A DNA stretch of 64,000 nt from assembly GCA_027886185.1 (NCBI GenBank), contig WOAB01000232.1:124001-188000 (forward strand), read 5' to 3'. Positions 53,247-64,000 of the stretch are shown piece by piece; within the stretch, counting starts at the first letter, position 1, and each line of letters starts with the position of its first letter. The notes below the pieces were generated by a model. It did no database searches and was not told the origin of the DNA. It was given only the letters and a program-made list of their open reading frames with translations. Position numbers and translations under genes: made by a program. This DNA comes from Rheum nobile. Taxonomy: Eukaryota; Streptophyta; Magnoliopsida; Caryophyllales; Polygonaceae.

Positions 53247-55481
53247 TCAACACTTTATCCGGATTTTCTCAGCCTTCAAGATAGCATGCTCTAATGACAT
53301 GGTGATATCATCACGACGAAGACCCTTATGCGACATAGAAGCGATAAGGGTCACAACTCCATCTCCATCTACATCCCCGCTTCTACAATAGGCCGAAAGA
53401 AGAGCGGAGTAAGCCACGTTGTCGGGTTCCAGCCCCCTTTCCATCATCTGCTCAAATAGCTTAAGTGCATCATGAAGGTTGTGCGATTTGCAATGCTTAT
53501 CAATCAAGACGGTATAGTAAACAACATCAGGACTAATATTCCAATCCTTCATCTCTTTCAGCAAAGGCGACACTTTGTACATTAGCTCCTTGCTCTGGAC
53601 ACCACCGGCATGTCGACAACTCTCCTTCAAGCAGGAGTTCAAACGGCCATCAATGACTACTGTGTAGCTCACGATGTCAGGGCTGATCCCTTGACGCTTC
53701 ATACTATCAAAGAGATCATTCGCCTCTCTCATACAATTTGCCTTGCAATATCCATTTATCATTATCGTGTACATGATGATATCGGGTTCTAATCCCCTTT
53801 GAACCCAGTAATCAAATATCTCTCTTGCACTTCTCACATCTCCAGCCTCACAAAGTGAAGATATGAACCTGGACCACGTCTTTTTGCATGGACTATTTTC
53901 CAAAATTAGAGAATTTTTAAACAAGAAAACTGCTTTTTCATACTCACCTTCCTTCAAAAGACTGTTCAATAGCTGAGCACAACATTTCTGATTCACCCTA
54001 ATTCCTTCGTTGGATAGCTTGGCAAAAAATCTAAAAGCCTCTGATATATAGTTCGCCTCACAGTACCCATTAATCATAGCAGTATAAATATCCGAGCTTT
54101 TATGTTCCACTTGATTAAAAAGTGCTTCCGCCTCTTTAACCTTCCCACTGACACATAAGCCTTTAATCATCACTTTGTACATCACAGCATCCAGTTCCAA
54201 ACCCTGTTTCCGCATAAGCTGGACAAGCATTTTAGCCTCCTCTACGAGACCATGTCTACAAGAAGCCCCAGCAAGTATATTGTAAGTAACAACATCAGGC
54301 TCCAGTCCCTTACCCGTCATTACTTTAAAAATCCTGAAAGCCTCAGAAAGATTTCCCGCCAGACAATACCCATTAATCAAAGTCGAGTAGTGAATGACAT
54401 CTGGAGCCATCCTTCCACTCCGCATTTGGTTAACCAGCTCTTCAGCTTCACCCATCTTACCAATTTTACACAAAGCATCCACCATTACATTGTATGCTAT
54501 TTTGTCAAGGTATATACCTGAGCCCTTAAAATATTCAAAACACGCAACAGCTTCCGAAGCCAACCCCATAGAGCAGAAGCTCTGAAGCACTGAGCTGACA
54601 ACAACACAATTAGTCTTCACCCCTTTCACCACCATAGAATCATGGAGACACAAAACTTTTTCAAAGTTTCCGCACTTGTAATACGCATGAATCAGAGCAC
54701 TGAAACAATATACATCAGGGGTTAAACCTTGACTTTCAATGTCGCGCAGAACTTCCTCTGCTCTATCCAACTTCATCTCTCCACAAAATCCACGAATAAG
54801 CACTGCATAAGCAAATTTATCAAAAGGACCCTCCTCTGCCCTCCAATTTTTTAGCAATTCATACCCCACATCCGCCTTTCCGTGCAAACAAAGCCCTTCA
54901 ATCAATGTGGTGTAAGTAAAATTATTACAATGAACCCCAGCCTGTTCCATCTCATTTACAAGCTTAATCGCTTCTTCTAAACTACCCTTCTTACAGTAAG
55001 CCTTCACAAGAATATTGTATGTATATACATTAGGGGCCAAACCTAACCGCTTTAGCTGCTGATACACAGCCATTGCCATATCTACCCGGCCATCTTCTAT
55101 CAACCGATTCAGCAGAAAATTACACGACAATATGCAAGGTATGAAGCCTTTCCTCCTTGTCTGAAACAACACATCAATAGCCTCCTCATACATGCCTAAA
55201 CCAGCATATGCCTTCACCAACTCACCAAGCATGCGAACCAACATACTCGATTCCCCTACACTCTCAAGCCTCTCGGAAAGAGCTTCAATCAGCTCATTCA
55301 TCCCGAAACCCAATTCGATTTCACCTAACCTCATAATCTCAGACATCAATGTTTCCAACTTTCTCCCCATGCCATGCTCGCAAACTATTCTAATGATTTC
55401 AACACAAGTTTCGACATTATGCTGAAATCCACGTCCATTGAGATCATAAAACAAAGACAGAGCCTGTTTGGGCGACCACAT
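53247..55481 (-). CDS. P-class pentatricopeptide repeat protein (At2g26790-like), N-terminus probably lost
   Basis: A single uninterrupted frame of 744 residues without introns, as usual for this family. It contains a long run of 35-residue PPR motifs, for example NVYTYNILVKAYCKKGSLEEAIKL, DKIAYNVMVDALCKIGKMGEAE and DVVTYNILAGASCRHGLVEEAKML. The C-terminal part (LKEMKDWNISPDVVYYTVLID..) resembles Arabidopsis At2g26790. PPR proteins bind organelle RNA one base per repeat and act in editing, splicing or stability. The frame starts MWSPKQALSLFYDL, which corresponds to a point inside the first helices of the Arabidopsis protein. No mitochondrial targeting peptide is present. The upstream 130 bp is AT-rich with stops, and a Copia fragment begins at about 55618. 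Either an upstream exon is missing or the gene is 5'-truncated. Confidence 0.93.
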   Translation of the reverse strand: MWSPKQALSLFYDLNGRGFQHNVETCVEIIRIVCEHGMGRKLETLMSEIMRLGEIELGFGMNELIEALSERLESVGESSMLVRMLGELVKAYAGLGMYEEAIDVLFQTRRKGFIPCILSCNFLLNRLIEDGRVDMAMAVYQQLKRLGLAPNVYTYNILVKAYCKKGSLEEAIKLVNEMEQAGVHCNNFTYTTLIEGLCLHGKADVGYELLKNWRAEEGPFDKFAYAVLIRGFCGEMKLDRAEEVLRDIESQGLTPDVYCFSALIHAYYKCGNFEKVLCLHDSMVVKGVKTNCVVVSSVLQSFCSMGLASEAVACFEYFKGSGIYLDKIAYNVMVDALCKIGKMGEAEELVNQMRSGRMAPDVIHYSTLINGYCLAGNLSEAFRIFKVMTGKGLEPDVVTYNILAGASCRHGLVEEAKMLVQLMRKQGLELDAVMYKVMIKGLCVSGKVKEAEALFNQVEHKSSDIYTAMINGYCEANYISEAFRFFAKLSNEGIRVNQKCCAQLLNSLLKEGEYEKAVFLFKNSLILENSPCKKTWSRFISSLCEAGDVRSAREIFDYWVQRGLEPDIIMYTIMINGYCKANCMREANDLFDSMKRQGISPDIVSYTVVIDGRLNSCLKESCRHAGGVQSKELMYKVSPLLKEMKDWNISPDVVYYTVLIDKHCKSHNLHDALKLFEQMMERGLEPDNVAYSALLSAYCRSGDVDGDGVVTLIASMSHKGLRRDDITMSLEHAILKAEKIRIKC

Positions 55482-55617
55482 TTTACTTTTTAATTTTTAA
55501 ACCAACAAAAATTAAATTTATTTCGTGATTGAAAATAAGGTTGTTGTTATAGTAAAAAAATTACCTTTTAATTTGTAAATAAATTTAATAAACTGCTTAT
55601 ATTTTCTAAAAACTCAC

Positions 55618-56961
55618 CTTGATGAAGAAATGCCAGACTGGAAGCTCACTCATCATTTCATGCAAGGCCTCAACTCTCAATGGGATGTGATTGCTCTCGC
55701 TCTCTACTCCCAGACCGATGTCAAAACTCTTACTATGGAAGAGGTTGGTGCGAAGCTTGAAAGCAACGCGTCTGTCTACAACCACAAGATGAACAAAAAG
55801 GGAGAAGAGAAGGCTAAGAACATAGCCCTGAAGGTGGAACGTGCCATTGACTTATCTCAAGTCGAAGATGAAGATGAGGACGGTGATGAAGATGTAGCTC
55901 TCATCACTAGAGCTATGAAGAAGATATGGTCCCAAAATAAAGGCACATCGAGTTCCTCCGAAGGGAACAGAGACATGAAGGATGTCGTTTGTTACCACTG
56001 TCAGAACAAATGACATTTTGCCAAAAACTGCTTCAAGAGAATGACAGGTATTCCTCAGGCTCGGAAGGGGGCAAGCAATGATTGCTACATGGGGCGACTC
56101 CAACTCAGATGGTGAAGAATCATCTTATCCAAGGGATATCTGTTTGATGAGCATAGAAGGCTCTAATGAATCAAAAGGCTATCTTTAGGAACCGAGGCTG
56201 AAGCAAGGAAAGGTTCCTGGTACTTCGACAGTGCTTGTTCAAGTCACATGACAGGGAACAAAGGTTGGTTCACATCACTTCAATAGACATCCGGAGGTTC
56301 AATAACCTTTGGAAACAAGAGCAAGGGAGAAGTTTGTGGTATCGGTAAGGTAAGGCTTTCTAACCATATTACAGTGAATAATGTGACACTTGTGAACAAT
56401 CTCAAATTTGATCTTTTTAGTATGGCTCAACTATGCCAAAACAAGAAAAATAGGGTAGTCTTTACTACCGATGATTGTTACGTTGAGTGCATAAGTACAG
56501 GGAAGGTCCTACTCAAAGGTATCTGCGACAATAACGTATACAAGATTGATCCTGCTTTCACCCCTGAGAGGGAACTATGTCTGTCATCCATTTGCTGGAA
56601 CAACAGATCTGTGGCACAAACGGTTCGGACATGCTAGCCTTCATCTTCTAACCAAACTTCATAGACAATAACTGGTGAACGGTCCTCCTAAGATCAAAGC
56701 GATGAGAAATAGAGTTTGTGACGCTTGCACCAAAGGCAAACAAGTCAGGTCTTTCTTTAAGACTAAGCAGAAGGTAAGTACTACTCGTCCACTAGAACTA
56801 ATCCACATGGATCTTTGTGGGCCAATGCGCACAAGGAGCCGTGGAGGGAATGCCTATGTCTTTGTTATTGTGGATCACTATTCCAGGTACACTTGGACCC
56901 TCTTTCTGTCAACAAAGGATGAAGTGTTCGTTGAATTTGACTCATGGCTCAAGTCGGTTGA
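55618..56961 (+). pseudogene. Copia gag, protease and integrase start (left part of a split element)
   Basis: Gag (55630-56013) reads LTHHFMQGLNSQWDVIALAL and TLTMEEVGAKLES. Its CCHC knuckle is broken by TGA (CYHCQNK, stop, HFAKNC). The protease box is in WYFDSACSSHMTGNKGWF near 56220, after a frame change. Next come VNNVTLVNNLKFDLFSMAQLC (56374 on) and the pre-integrase LWHKRFGHASLHLLTKLH. The integrase core starts PLELIHMDLCGPM, with the first catalytic Asp, and VIVDHYSRYTW. It stops at 56961, where the gypsy element is inserted, and resumes at 63901. No LTR is visible on the left, so the 5' end is truncated beside the PPR gene. Confidence 0.88.
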
Positions 56962-56966
56962 GAGAA
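56962..56966. repeat. GAGAA target-site duplication (left)
   Basis: Repeated at 63896-63900 on the other side of the gypsy element. Confidence 0.9.
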
Positions 56967-58315
56967 TGACAGAGCTAAAGTCGTATGCCTATCAAAGAAA
57001 TCCTAAAATACCTACTAAAGAGTATAGCAAGCAAGTCAGGGTCGATCCCACAGGGAGTCAGGTTATCTATCTATGTAATTCGCAATCACCAACTAGGAAC
57101 TAGGGGGGGAGGGGGGGGGGGGTTTGTAGTGTTTTCTTGGAAATCAAGTAACAAGTTTGCAAATAAAGGTTGTGAATATAATGGGGAAAAGTGCCACACT
57201 TAACAAAGATCCACACAACAATAGATATGGTCGATCACGGAATTCTATCAATCTCAAGTTCTTATCATTCCTATAGTTGTTCTTATCCCGATCATAGGTA
57301 ACTATTAGTTCTACCAGCCCTAATAGTAATTATTACTAAATCAAATCCGAAAACCTTCAAGACTCAATAAAGAAATAGCATTCAACCAAGGATTTAACAA
57401 GATACATGCAATAGAAACAACCCGTTACTATAAGCATACAATTAACTCTCTCTCACGATGAAGCGCTCGGATCCCCTATACGCAACAATCGTGCTTGCTA
57501 CTAGATATGCAACCCGAACCCGGAATCACAAGTCCTAGCAATTAGGAAGATATCAATAAACCTAGGTGATCAATCTAGATAAATCAACATAAACCAATAA
57601 TCAATCAAGCACAAGAGAATCAATCCAACTAGATAGGAAAACGAACAAGAGTAGAAAACTCACAACCAATCAATTGCTGGCTTCAAACTGTCAAGTGCAA
57701 CAATGGAGGTTTAGTTCTCCATTAGGGTTTGAGAGCAAAAACGATGAAAGGTGGCAACTAGGGTTTTTTTTCACAAAGTCTTAACAATTAGACTTAAATA
57801 CTCATGCAAATATTCAGGAATAAAATAAAGGAAAATAACAAATTTGGAAACTAAGTCTCGGAAATAATCCTTCAGCGCGTCGCCACCGCGGGTGCGGTGG
57901 GATTCCAGTGGCTTCTGTCCACTTCTCTAACGACCTCGCCGCGGGTGCGGCAGTGCCCACCGCTGGGTGCGGTAGGACTCCAGAATCTTCCTCTGGTTTC
58001 TGCTTCTTCCACCGCTGGTGGCGGTGGACTTCGGCGCGGGTGCGGCAAGGCTCTAGTAACATCTCCTCTTCAAAGCTCTTCCTTGCAATCTCTCGCACCG
58101 CTCCTCAACTTGTCTCTTCACTCCTTTGGCGTCTTTCCTTGGTGGCTTCCTTCCTCAGTGTCTCCTAGATATCCAAAATAGCTCAAACACCTCCAAAAAC
58201 ACCAAACTTTGCCTCCAAATGCCATACACATGAATGTGTCTAAATCTACTCGAATGGCACCAATAAACCTTCTAATGACTCTTACTTAAGCCCTATAAAG
58301 TAGTGCTTATCAAAT
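56967..58315 (-). repeat. 3' LTR of the gypsy element
   Basis: 1,349 bp. Contains a G-run (57104-57121) absent in full from the other LTR, and a cluster of CCGC(G/T)GGGTGCGG words at about 57885-58050. Confidence 0.92.
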
Positions 58316-59659
58316 TCCCCCATGCTTAGACCTTTGCTCGTCCTCGAGTAAACTAAAAGAAAGTCCACTCCTCCCATGTAGCACACAAGGTCTCTGGAAG
58401 CATATCCTCCAACTAAGAGTCACCTAACCCATGCCAAAGCTCCTGGCGCCAATCTTATCTACAACACATCCATACTCAACAAGCTTAAGGGGCAAGCAGA
58501 GTACTTTCCCCAAGCTTAACCCGGACATCCAATAGCGTGAGTGACCTCTAATCCTAACCTCCATCTATGACTCCTTATAACTCCCAAAGTGGCCTACCCG
58601 ACAATCCTTCTTTATCTCCCTTCTTATGTCGCCCCGTCGGTAAAATGAGATCCTAGAAACACTCTTCTTCTTTTCACTCATTTTGCCTAGGAGCCTTTTG
58701 GGTTTTCATCCTAGCCACTCATATTTTTGTCAAAGATGTGCTCACATAAGCTCACGTCACTCTTGACCAATTATTACCCCAGCCTAATGCTGGTCCAAGC
58801 CACATGCTTATTGCCTAGGCCGCCCTTTCGGGTTTTCGACCTATCCCAGGATTTCTATGATAGCCTTTTTTCAAATTTTTGGCTCTTTCTCTTTATATTC
58901 ATTTTTCTCCTCAGCGACATAGCAAGTATAAAACTCTCCCCCATGCTTAAACATTGCATTGTCCTCAATGTAATGAAAGACAAAAGAATAGAAACATAGG
59001 GAAAAGCAAAAAATAACTCACAAACGTCGCCAAGCTGCTTGAACACTGAAGGTGTCGCTGGCGGTCTTCTCAATAAATGCCCAGGTCTCTGGTGTTGGGC
59101 GAATGTCTTCATCAACTCTATAATCTTCTCCTACCGTGCAACCAAAAGAAAACCACTGTGGTGAGTAGTGGTAAAACAATGATAGTAGGATTGCACGACC
59201 TTCTAGGAACACATGGTGGAGCCCAGATGTAATCATGGTGTGTGCTCTAGTGTTCCTCCTCTCCAGCTGCCTATTGTAGGGCCATCATCGTTGCCAAATA
59301 TGTGTGTAGAGCTAAGGTTTCCTCCTTGACAACATGATGCCATCTCCATGGGAATTCCGGACAGCTGGCATTCGGTAAAACTTTTTTTTTTTACCCCCCG
59401 TTTAAGGTTTTTTCGGGAGGTAACTTAGTGCAGGGAAGGAAGAGACTTACATTGGTGTGGAAACACCTTCTTCAATAGGCATGGGTCTCTTCCCTGCAGG
59501 TTAGTCGGAAACAAAAACAAGAATAAAAACAAAGCAAAAACACACTAAAGAAAATGCAAAAACAAAGAAAGAAAAGCAAAGAAAGAAAAACATACCTCGG
59601 GTTGCCTCCCGGACAACGCCTTAGTTATTGTCATGGCTTGACATACTACTCAAAAAACC
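58316..59659. other. Gypsy 3' internal non-coding region
   Basis: In a complete element pol would lie here. No reverse transcriptase or integrase motif appears in any frame. A purine tract borders the LTR and a CCCCGTTTAAGG/poly-T segment lies near 59375-59400. Confidence 0.6.
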
Positions 59660-62416
59660 TTAATCCACAGCATCGGGTTCCTTAGGTACCCTCTCATTCA
59701 GCACCTCCTTCCTGAACCAATCATGGAAAGATTTGAACCTTAGACCATTCCTCTTCTTCAACGGCTCTTTCACCTTGTCCTTCGTAGTCGCCTTCCCCCC
59801 ATACTTAGATCGATCAGGGGGGTGTTTAACTTCAACTTCAGGGGCCTGCACCATAGAGGGAACGAGCTTCTCGCTCGGAGTTAGCACAGTGGGGCCAATG
59901 CCCAAAAGAGAAGTAGGAGACTCACCCTTCTCATCCAATAAAGCCGTGACTTCTTGCAGATTAGAAGATACAGTAATATCGACAGGCAAGTCAACTATGG
60001 GATCCTCTAGTATAGGTTGCAATTCATCCAAAGGGTTAGGACTCATTACATCAACAAAGTTCAAAGAGGTGTTAATGACGGGTTTCATATCATATATGTT
60101 ATATTCAACTCCATCCCCATCAAATTCCATAGTTAATTTCCCACTTCTAACATCAATTGTGGTATTTGCAGTTTTCATGAAAGGTCTACCTAACAGCATA
60201 TGTGCACCTGTAGCACCATCCATATCAAGAACATAAAAATCAGTGGGAAAAATCAGCGTATCTACCATAACAAGGATATCCTCAACAACCCCTTTCGGGT
60301 AGACATTGGTTCCATCAGCTAATTGAATAACTAGTCTAGTGTCCTGTAGTGGTGGCAGACCAAGGGACTCATAGAACGACAATGGTAAGACATTAATAGC
60401 AGCACCAAGATCTAGCATAGCCTTATCAATCTTTGTCTCACCAATGATGCAAGGGATAGAGAACATACCTGGATCACTGCACTTCTTGGGCAAACGCTTT
60501 TGAAATACAGCAGATACTTGCTCGCTCACCTGTACCTGCTTCTTTTTCTTCTGCTTTTGGTTCCTCTTTATCGTGCACAGCTCCTTCAAGAACTTAGCAT
60601 ACTTGGGAATGCTTTTAACAAGCTTGAGCAACGGGATGTTGACCTCACACTTGCTGAACGTCTCAAAGAGGTCCTTGTCGTCAACTACCCTTCTCTCCTT
60701 GAGCGCCTCTGGAAAAGGGGCGGGTGGCTTCTCGGAACCGAGAGGAGGAAAGTATGGATGAACGTAGGTGTCCACATAAGGCTCAACAACAGCTCCAGAA
60801 GTCTCGCCGCGGGTGCGGCCAGAGGTCACCGCCGGGTGCGGTGGATCCCCAGAATTTTCTCGAGAGACAGTACCGCCACCGCTGGGTGCGGTGGGTGCCA
60901 CCGCGGGGTGCGGTGAACTTGACAGAACATTATGTCCCTCCTTTTCATGCTCGCCGCGGGTGCAGTCACCTTGCCGCTGGGTGCGGTCATTTTCCAGAAT
61001 ACCCTCTTTTCCTGAGTCGTCCTCTTCAGCACTAGGAGCGACCGGCAATTGCTTTCCACTTCTAAGGGTCACAACACTAACATTTGCCCGTGGGTTAACT
61101 ACCGTTTGAGATGGTAGATTTCCCGACATCTTTGCATCGATCCTTGTGATGGCTTCAGCCATTTGGCTCACCTGTGTTTCCAAATTCTTTATGCTTGACG
61201 TTGTGGCTTGAACATGAGTAGTGAAATATTTCGTCAAGGTTTGGAGCATATCTGCAGTTGAAGGAGATGCATCAGGTTGTGGATCTTGTGACCTTTGTAG
61301 AAATTGAGGTCTTGGTTGCTGTTGTTGTTGAAACTGAGGCTGTTGTTGTTGATCCCTCCATCGAAAATTTGGGTGGTCTCTCCATCCCGGATTATAAGTG
61401 TTGGAGTAGGGATCATGCCGAGGTCTTGGATCTCCATAACCTCCTATATCGTTTACTTCAGCAGGCGTATCATCTTGTAGTTGAGGACATGCGTCAGTGG
61501 GGTGGAATTGATAGGAACAGACCCCACACGCTTTGAGTTGCTGAGGAGTTCCTTGCAGCGTAAGTCTCCTCACCATGTCCTTCAACTCAGCAATATCACT
61601 GGCATACGCAGAGCGACTAGAGTCAGCAGCATTGACTCCTCTCTTGGTAGAAGCTCTGCCGAAATTTCTTGTGCCCTCTGCCATCTCCTGAATCTTATCC
61701 ATAGCTGCTGCCGGTGTTGTGTTGAGAATATTGCCGCCACATGCAGCGTCGACAATCCTCCTTTCATTGTCCAACAGACCATTGTAAAGGTGGAGCACCA
61801 GATCTTGATTGGAGTACCCGTGGAACGGACAGCTTGAGCAAAGTCTCTTGAACCGCTCATAGTACTCATACAAGCTCTCATCAGCCTCCTGCTCAATGTT
61901 GCTTATAGCCTTCTTCAAGATATTCACCTTCTTGGCGGGAAAGTACTTTTCAAGAAAGGCCTTGTGAAGCTTGTTCCACGTGTCTATGCTTCCAGTGGGT
62001 AGATGGTAGTACCAATCATCAGCTGCGTCCTTGAGGGTGAACCCGAAAGCTCTCATCTTGATTTGTTCCTCAGTAACGTTCGTCGGTTTCATGCTCATGC
62101 AGACTGTGTGGAATTTACCCATGTGTTTGATTGGGTCATCTCCAGCCAGTCCATGGAAAGATGGGAGCAAATGAATCAGCCCCGGCTTCAACTCAAAGTT
62201 TAGGCCTGCTCCTATAGCAGGAATAGTCACAACCAAAGGTTGCTGTTGCAGGTCGGGCGCAGTCAACTATCTCAACGTTCTATCCGCGTCACCCATCTCA
62301 AATGCAGGGTTGTCAAAAACCAAAGTACGGTTCACCCTGCGATCCTGGGACAAAGTTCTCTCAATCTCTGGATCAAAATCAAGAAGAGGTGAATTAGTAG
62401 CACGAGTGTGGACCAT
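59660..62416 (-). CDS. Gypsy gag-protease polyprotein (one in-frame TAG)
   Basis: The natural start is probably ATG at 62416 (MVHTRATNSPLLDFDPEIERTL). After ADRTLR an in-frame TAG at 62269-62267 interrupts, and the same frame then runs 868 codons to 59660. It holds the gag capsid domain (FHGLAGDDPIKHMGKFH..ADDWYYHLP..KAFLEKYFP), a CCHC knuckle (CGVCSYQFHPTDAC, about residue 250 after the stop) and a Gln-rich stretch. A Pro/Gly-rich linker with PHPAV repeats follows, then an aspartic protease (AMLDLGAAINVLPLSFYESLGL, active-site Asp near residue 618). Style fits Athila/Tat-like elements. Only the TAG breaks the frame, so the element decayed recently or the stop is read through. Confidence 0.88.
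60800..60995. repeat. Cluster of CCGC(G/T/C)GGGTGCGG words inside the gag-protease frame
   Basis: At least six copies of a 14-18 bp word, including CACCGCTGGGTGCGGTGG, occur with spacers of 15-40 bp. Those on the minus strand in frame give PHPAV or RTRGE. The same word occurs in both LTRs. Confidence 0.85.
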
Positions 62417-62469
62417 AAGATAGGTCCACACCAAGGTTGGTAACAAACAAATCACAAAAACAGAAAATT

Positions 62470-62495
62470 TGACTCCCCGGCAACGGCGCCAAATT
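62470..62495 (-). other. Primer-binding site of the gypsy element
   Basis: The minus strand reads AATTTGGCGCCGTTGCCGGG directly after the LTR end, a form usual in Athila/Tat-type elements. Confidence 0.88.
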
Positions 62496-63895
62496 TGACA
62501 GGGCTAAAGTCGTATGCCTATCAAAGAAATCCTAAAATACCTACTAAAGAGTATAGCAAGCAAGTCAGGGTCGATCCCACAGGGAGTCAGGTTATCTATC
62601 TCTGTAATTCGCAATCACCAACTAGGAACTAGGGGGGGTTTGTAGTGTTTTCTTGGAAATCAAGTAACAAGTAAGCAAGCAAAGAAGTTTGCAAATAAAG
62701 GTTGTGAATATAATGGGAAAAAGTGCCACACTTAACAAAGATCCACACAACAATAGATATGGTCGATCACGGAATTCTATCAATCTCAAGTTCTTATCAT
62801 TCCTATAGTTGTTCTTATCCCGATCATAGGTAACTATTAGTTCTACCAGCCCTAATAGTACTTATTACTAAATCAAATCCGAAAACCTTCAAGACTCAAT
62901 AAAGCAATAGCATTCAACCAAGGATTTAACAAGATACATGCAATAGAAACAACCCGTTACTATAAGCATACAATTAACTCTCTCTCACGATGAAGCGCTC
63001 AGATCCCCTATACACAACAATCGTGCTTGCTACTAGATATGCAACCCGAACCCGGAATCACAAGTCCTAGCAATTAGGAAGATATCAATAAACCTAGGTG
63101 ATCAATCTAGATAAATCAACATAAACCAATAATCAATCAAGCACAAGAGAATCAATCCAACTAGATAGGAAAACGAACAAGAGTACAAAACTCACAACCA
63201 ATCAATTACTGGCTTCAAACTGTCAAGTGCAACAATGGAGGTTTAGTTCTCCATTAGGGTTTGAGAGCAAAAACGATGAAAGGTGGCAACTAGGTTTTTT
63301 TTCACAAAGTCTTAACAATTAAACTTAAATACTCATGCAAATATTCAGGAAAAAAATAAAGGAAAATAACAAACTTGGAAACCAAGTCTCGGAATTAAAA
63401 TAAAACAGAATAAAGAAACTCGGAAATAATCCTTCAGCGCGTCGCCACCGCGGGTGCGGTGGCTCCCACCGCGGGTGCGGTGGGATTCCAGTGGCTTCTG
63501 TCCACTTCTCTGATGACCTCTCCGCGGGTGCGGCAGTGCCCACCGCTGGGTGCGGTGGGACTCCAGAATCTTCCTCTGGTTTCTGCTTCTTCCACCGCTG
63601 GTGGCGGTGGACTTCGGCGCGGTTGCGGCAAGGCTCTAGTAACATCTCCTCTTCAAAGCTCTTCCTTGCAATCTCTCGCACCGCTCCTCAACTCGTCTCT
63701 TCACTCCTTTGGCGTCTTTCCTTGGTGGCTTCCTTCCTCAGTGTCTCCTAGATATCCAAAATAGCTCAAACACCTCCAAAAACACCAAACTTCGCCTCCA
63801 AACGCCATACACATGAATGTGTCTAAATCTACCCGAATGGCACCAATAAACCCTCTAATGACTCTTACTTAAGCCCTACAAAGCAGTGCTTATCA
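62496..63895 (-). repeat. 5' LTR of the gypsy element
   Basis: 1,400 bp, the longer LTR copy. It has an extra GCAAGCAAAGAAG stretch near 62675 and one extra CCACCGCGGGTGCGGTGG unit near 63450-63480. Confidence 0.92.
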
Positions 63896-64000
63896 GAGAA
63901 GTAAAGGACAATCTCTGGGGTCCATCCGCACTGATCATGGGACAGAATTTGAGAACTCTCAGTTTCTATCCCTCTGCAGGAACAAAGGCATCAATCACAA
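63896..64000 (+). pseudogene. Copia integrase core, right part of the split element (runs off the window)
   Basis: After the GAGAA duplication the plus strand reads SLGSIRTDHGTEFENSQF and LCRNKGINH, the second catalytic Asp region of Copia integrase. It is the direct continuation of 56961 and extends past the window end. Confidence 0.88.

Larger units (their letters stand above)
56967..63895 (-). mobile_element. Gypsy LTR retrotransposon without reverse transcriptase, nested in Copia integrase
   Basis: Two long direct repeats, 56967-58315 and 62496-63895, begin TGACAG and end TTATCA. They are flanked by GAGAA. On the minus strand the primer-binding site TTTGGCGCCGTTGCCGGGG (about 62475-62495) follows the 5' LTR at 62496-63895, and a purine tract (AGCATGGGGGAATT) precedes the 3' LTR. 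The LTRs are very similar; differences include a G-run and small insertions. The interior has one long gag-protease frame and about 1.3 kb of non-coding 3' sequence, with no reverse transcriptase, RNase H or integrase. It must have been moved by proteins from another element. Confidence 0.93.

Noticed and set aside
57814..58181. GC-rich overlapping frames in the gypsy LTR, repeated at 63325-63764
   Set aside because: Both strands are equally open and the segment is LTR; the openness reflects the GGGTGCGG words, not a gene.
59733..60916. Plus-strand frames of 138-167 codons opposite the gypsy gag-protease
   Set aside because: They are antisense shadows of the long minus-strand polyprotein.

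Overview
This is nuclear DNA from a flowering plant, probably a eudicot. It shows plant introns, a plant RABA-type Rab GTPase, a P-class pentatricopeptide repeat (PPR) gene, plant-specific domains (plant mobile domain, FAR1, callose synthase) and a dense load of plant transposons. The species cannot be named from sequence alone. All family names rest on recognising protein motifs by eye; no database was searched.

Only two single-copy genes look substantial. One is a two-exon RABA5-type Rab GTPase at 5854-6905 (+). The other is a mitochondrial-type PPR gene at 53247-55481 (-), which appears to have lost its N-terminal targeting region. Other host-like pieces are fragments: a coiled-coil exon (90-332, -), an eS6 5' fragment (1833-2002), a callose synthase fragment (3195-3787), a rhodanese-like exon (51956-52054, -) and two unidentified C-terminal exons (46535-46700 and 51225-51362, -).

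Mobile elements by region. (1) 9103-17855 is a Copia LTR retrotransposon with TTCAA target-site duplication (TSD) and 558-bp LTRs. Its gag/protease segment lies on the opposite strand to its pol, and its 5' LTR is split by a 3.8-kb Mutator-like element (MULE, 9337-13121). (2) 17907-26027 is an 8.1-kb non-autonomous Helitron. It carries an inverted copy of the gene 5' region at 480-1190, an RPA/DUF223-like gene, two large GAGCTC-core minisatellites and a foldback element. (3) 31600 to about 37000 is a decayed Ty3/gypsy element (-), cut off inside integrase. (4) 37490-44041 is a 6.55-kb MULE-type element with an 8-bp TSD. It carries a GRF zinc-finger gene, a FAR1-type transposase gene and a convergent plant mobile domain (PMD) gene, all damaged. 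(5) 44546-44982 is a short hAT element. (6) 55618 to the window end is a Copia coding region whose integrase is split by a gypsy element (56967-63895, -, GAGAA TSD) that has gag-protease but no reverse transcriptase.

Two themes link the regions. Several MULE-type elements share subterminal arrays of palindromic CGTTA/TAACG words and duplicate exactly 8 bp of target. Gene-fragment shuffling is frequent, with the Helitron carrying the 5' region of a gene found only 17 kb away.
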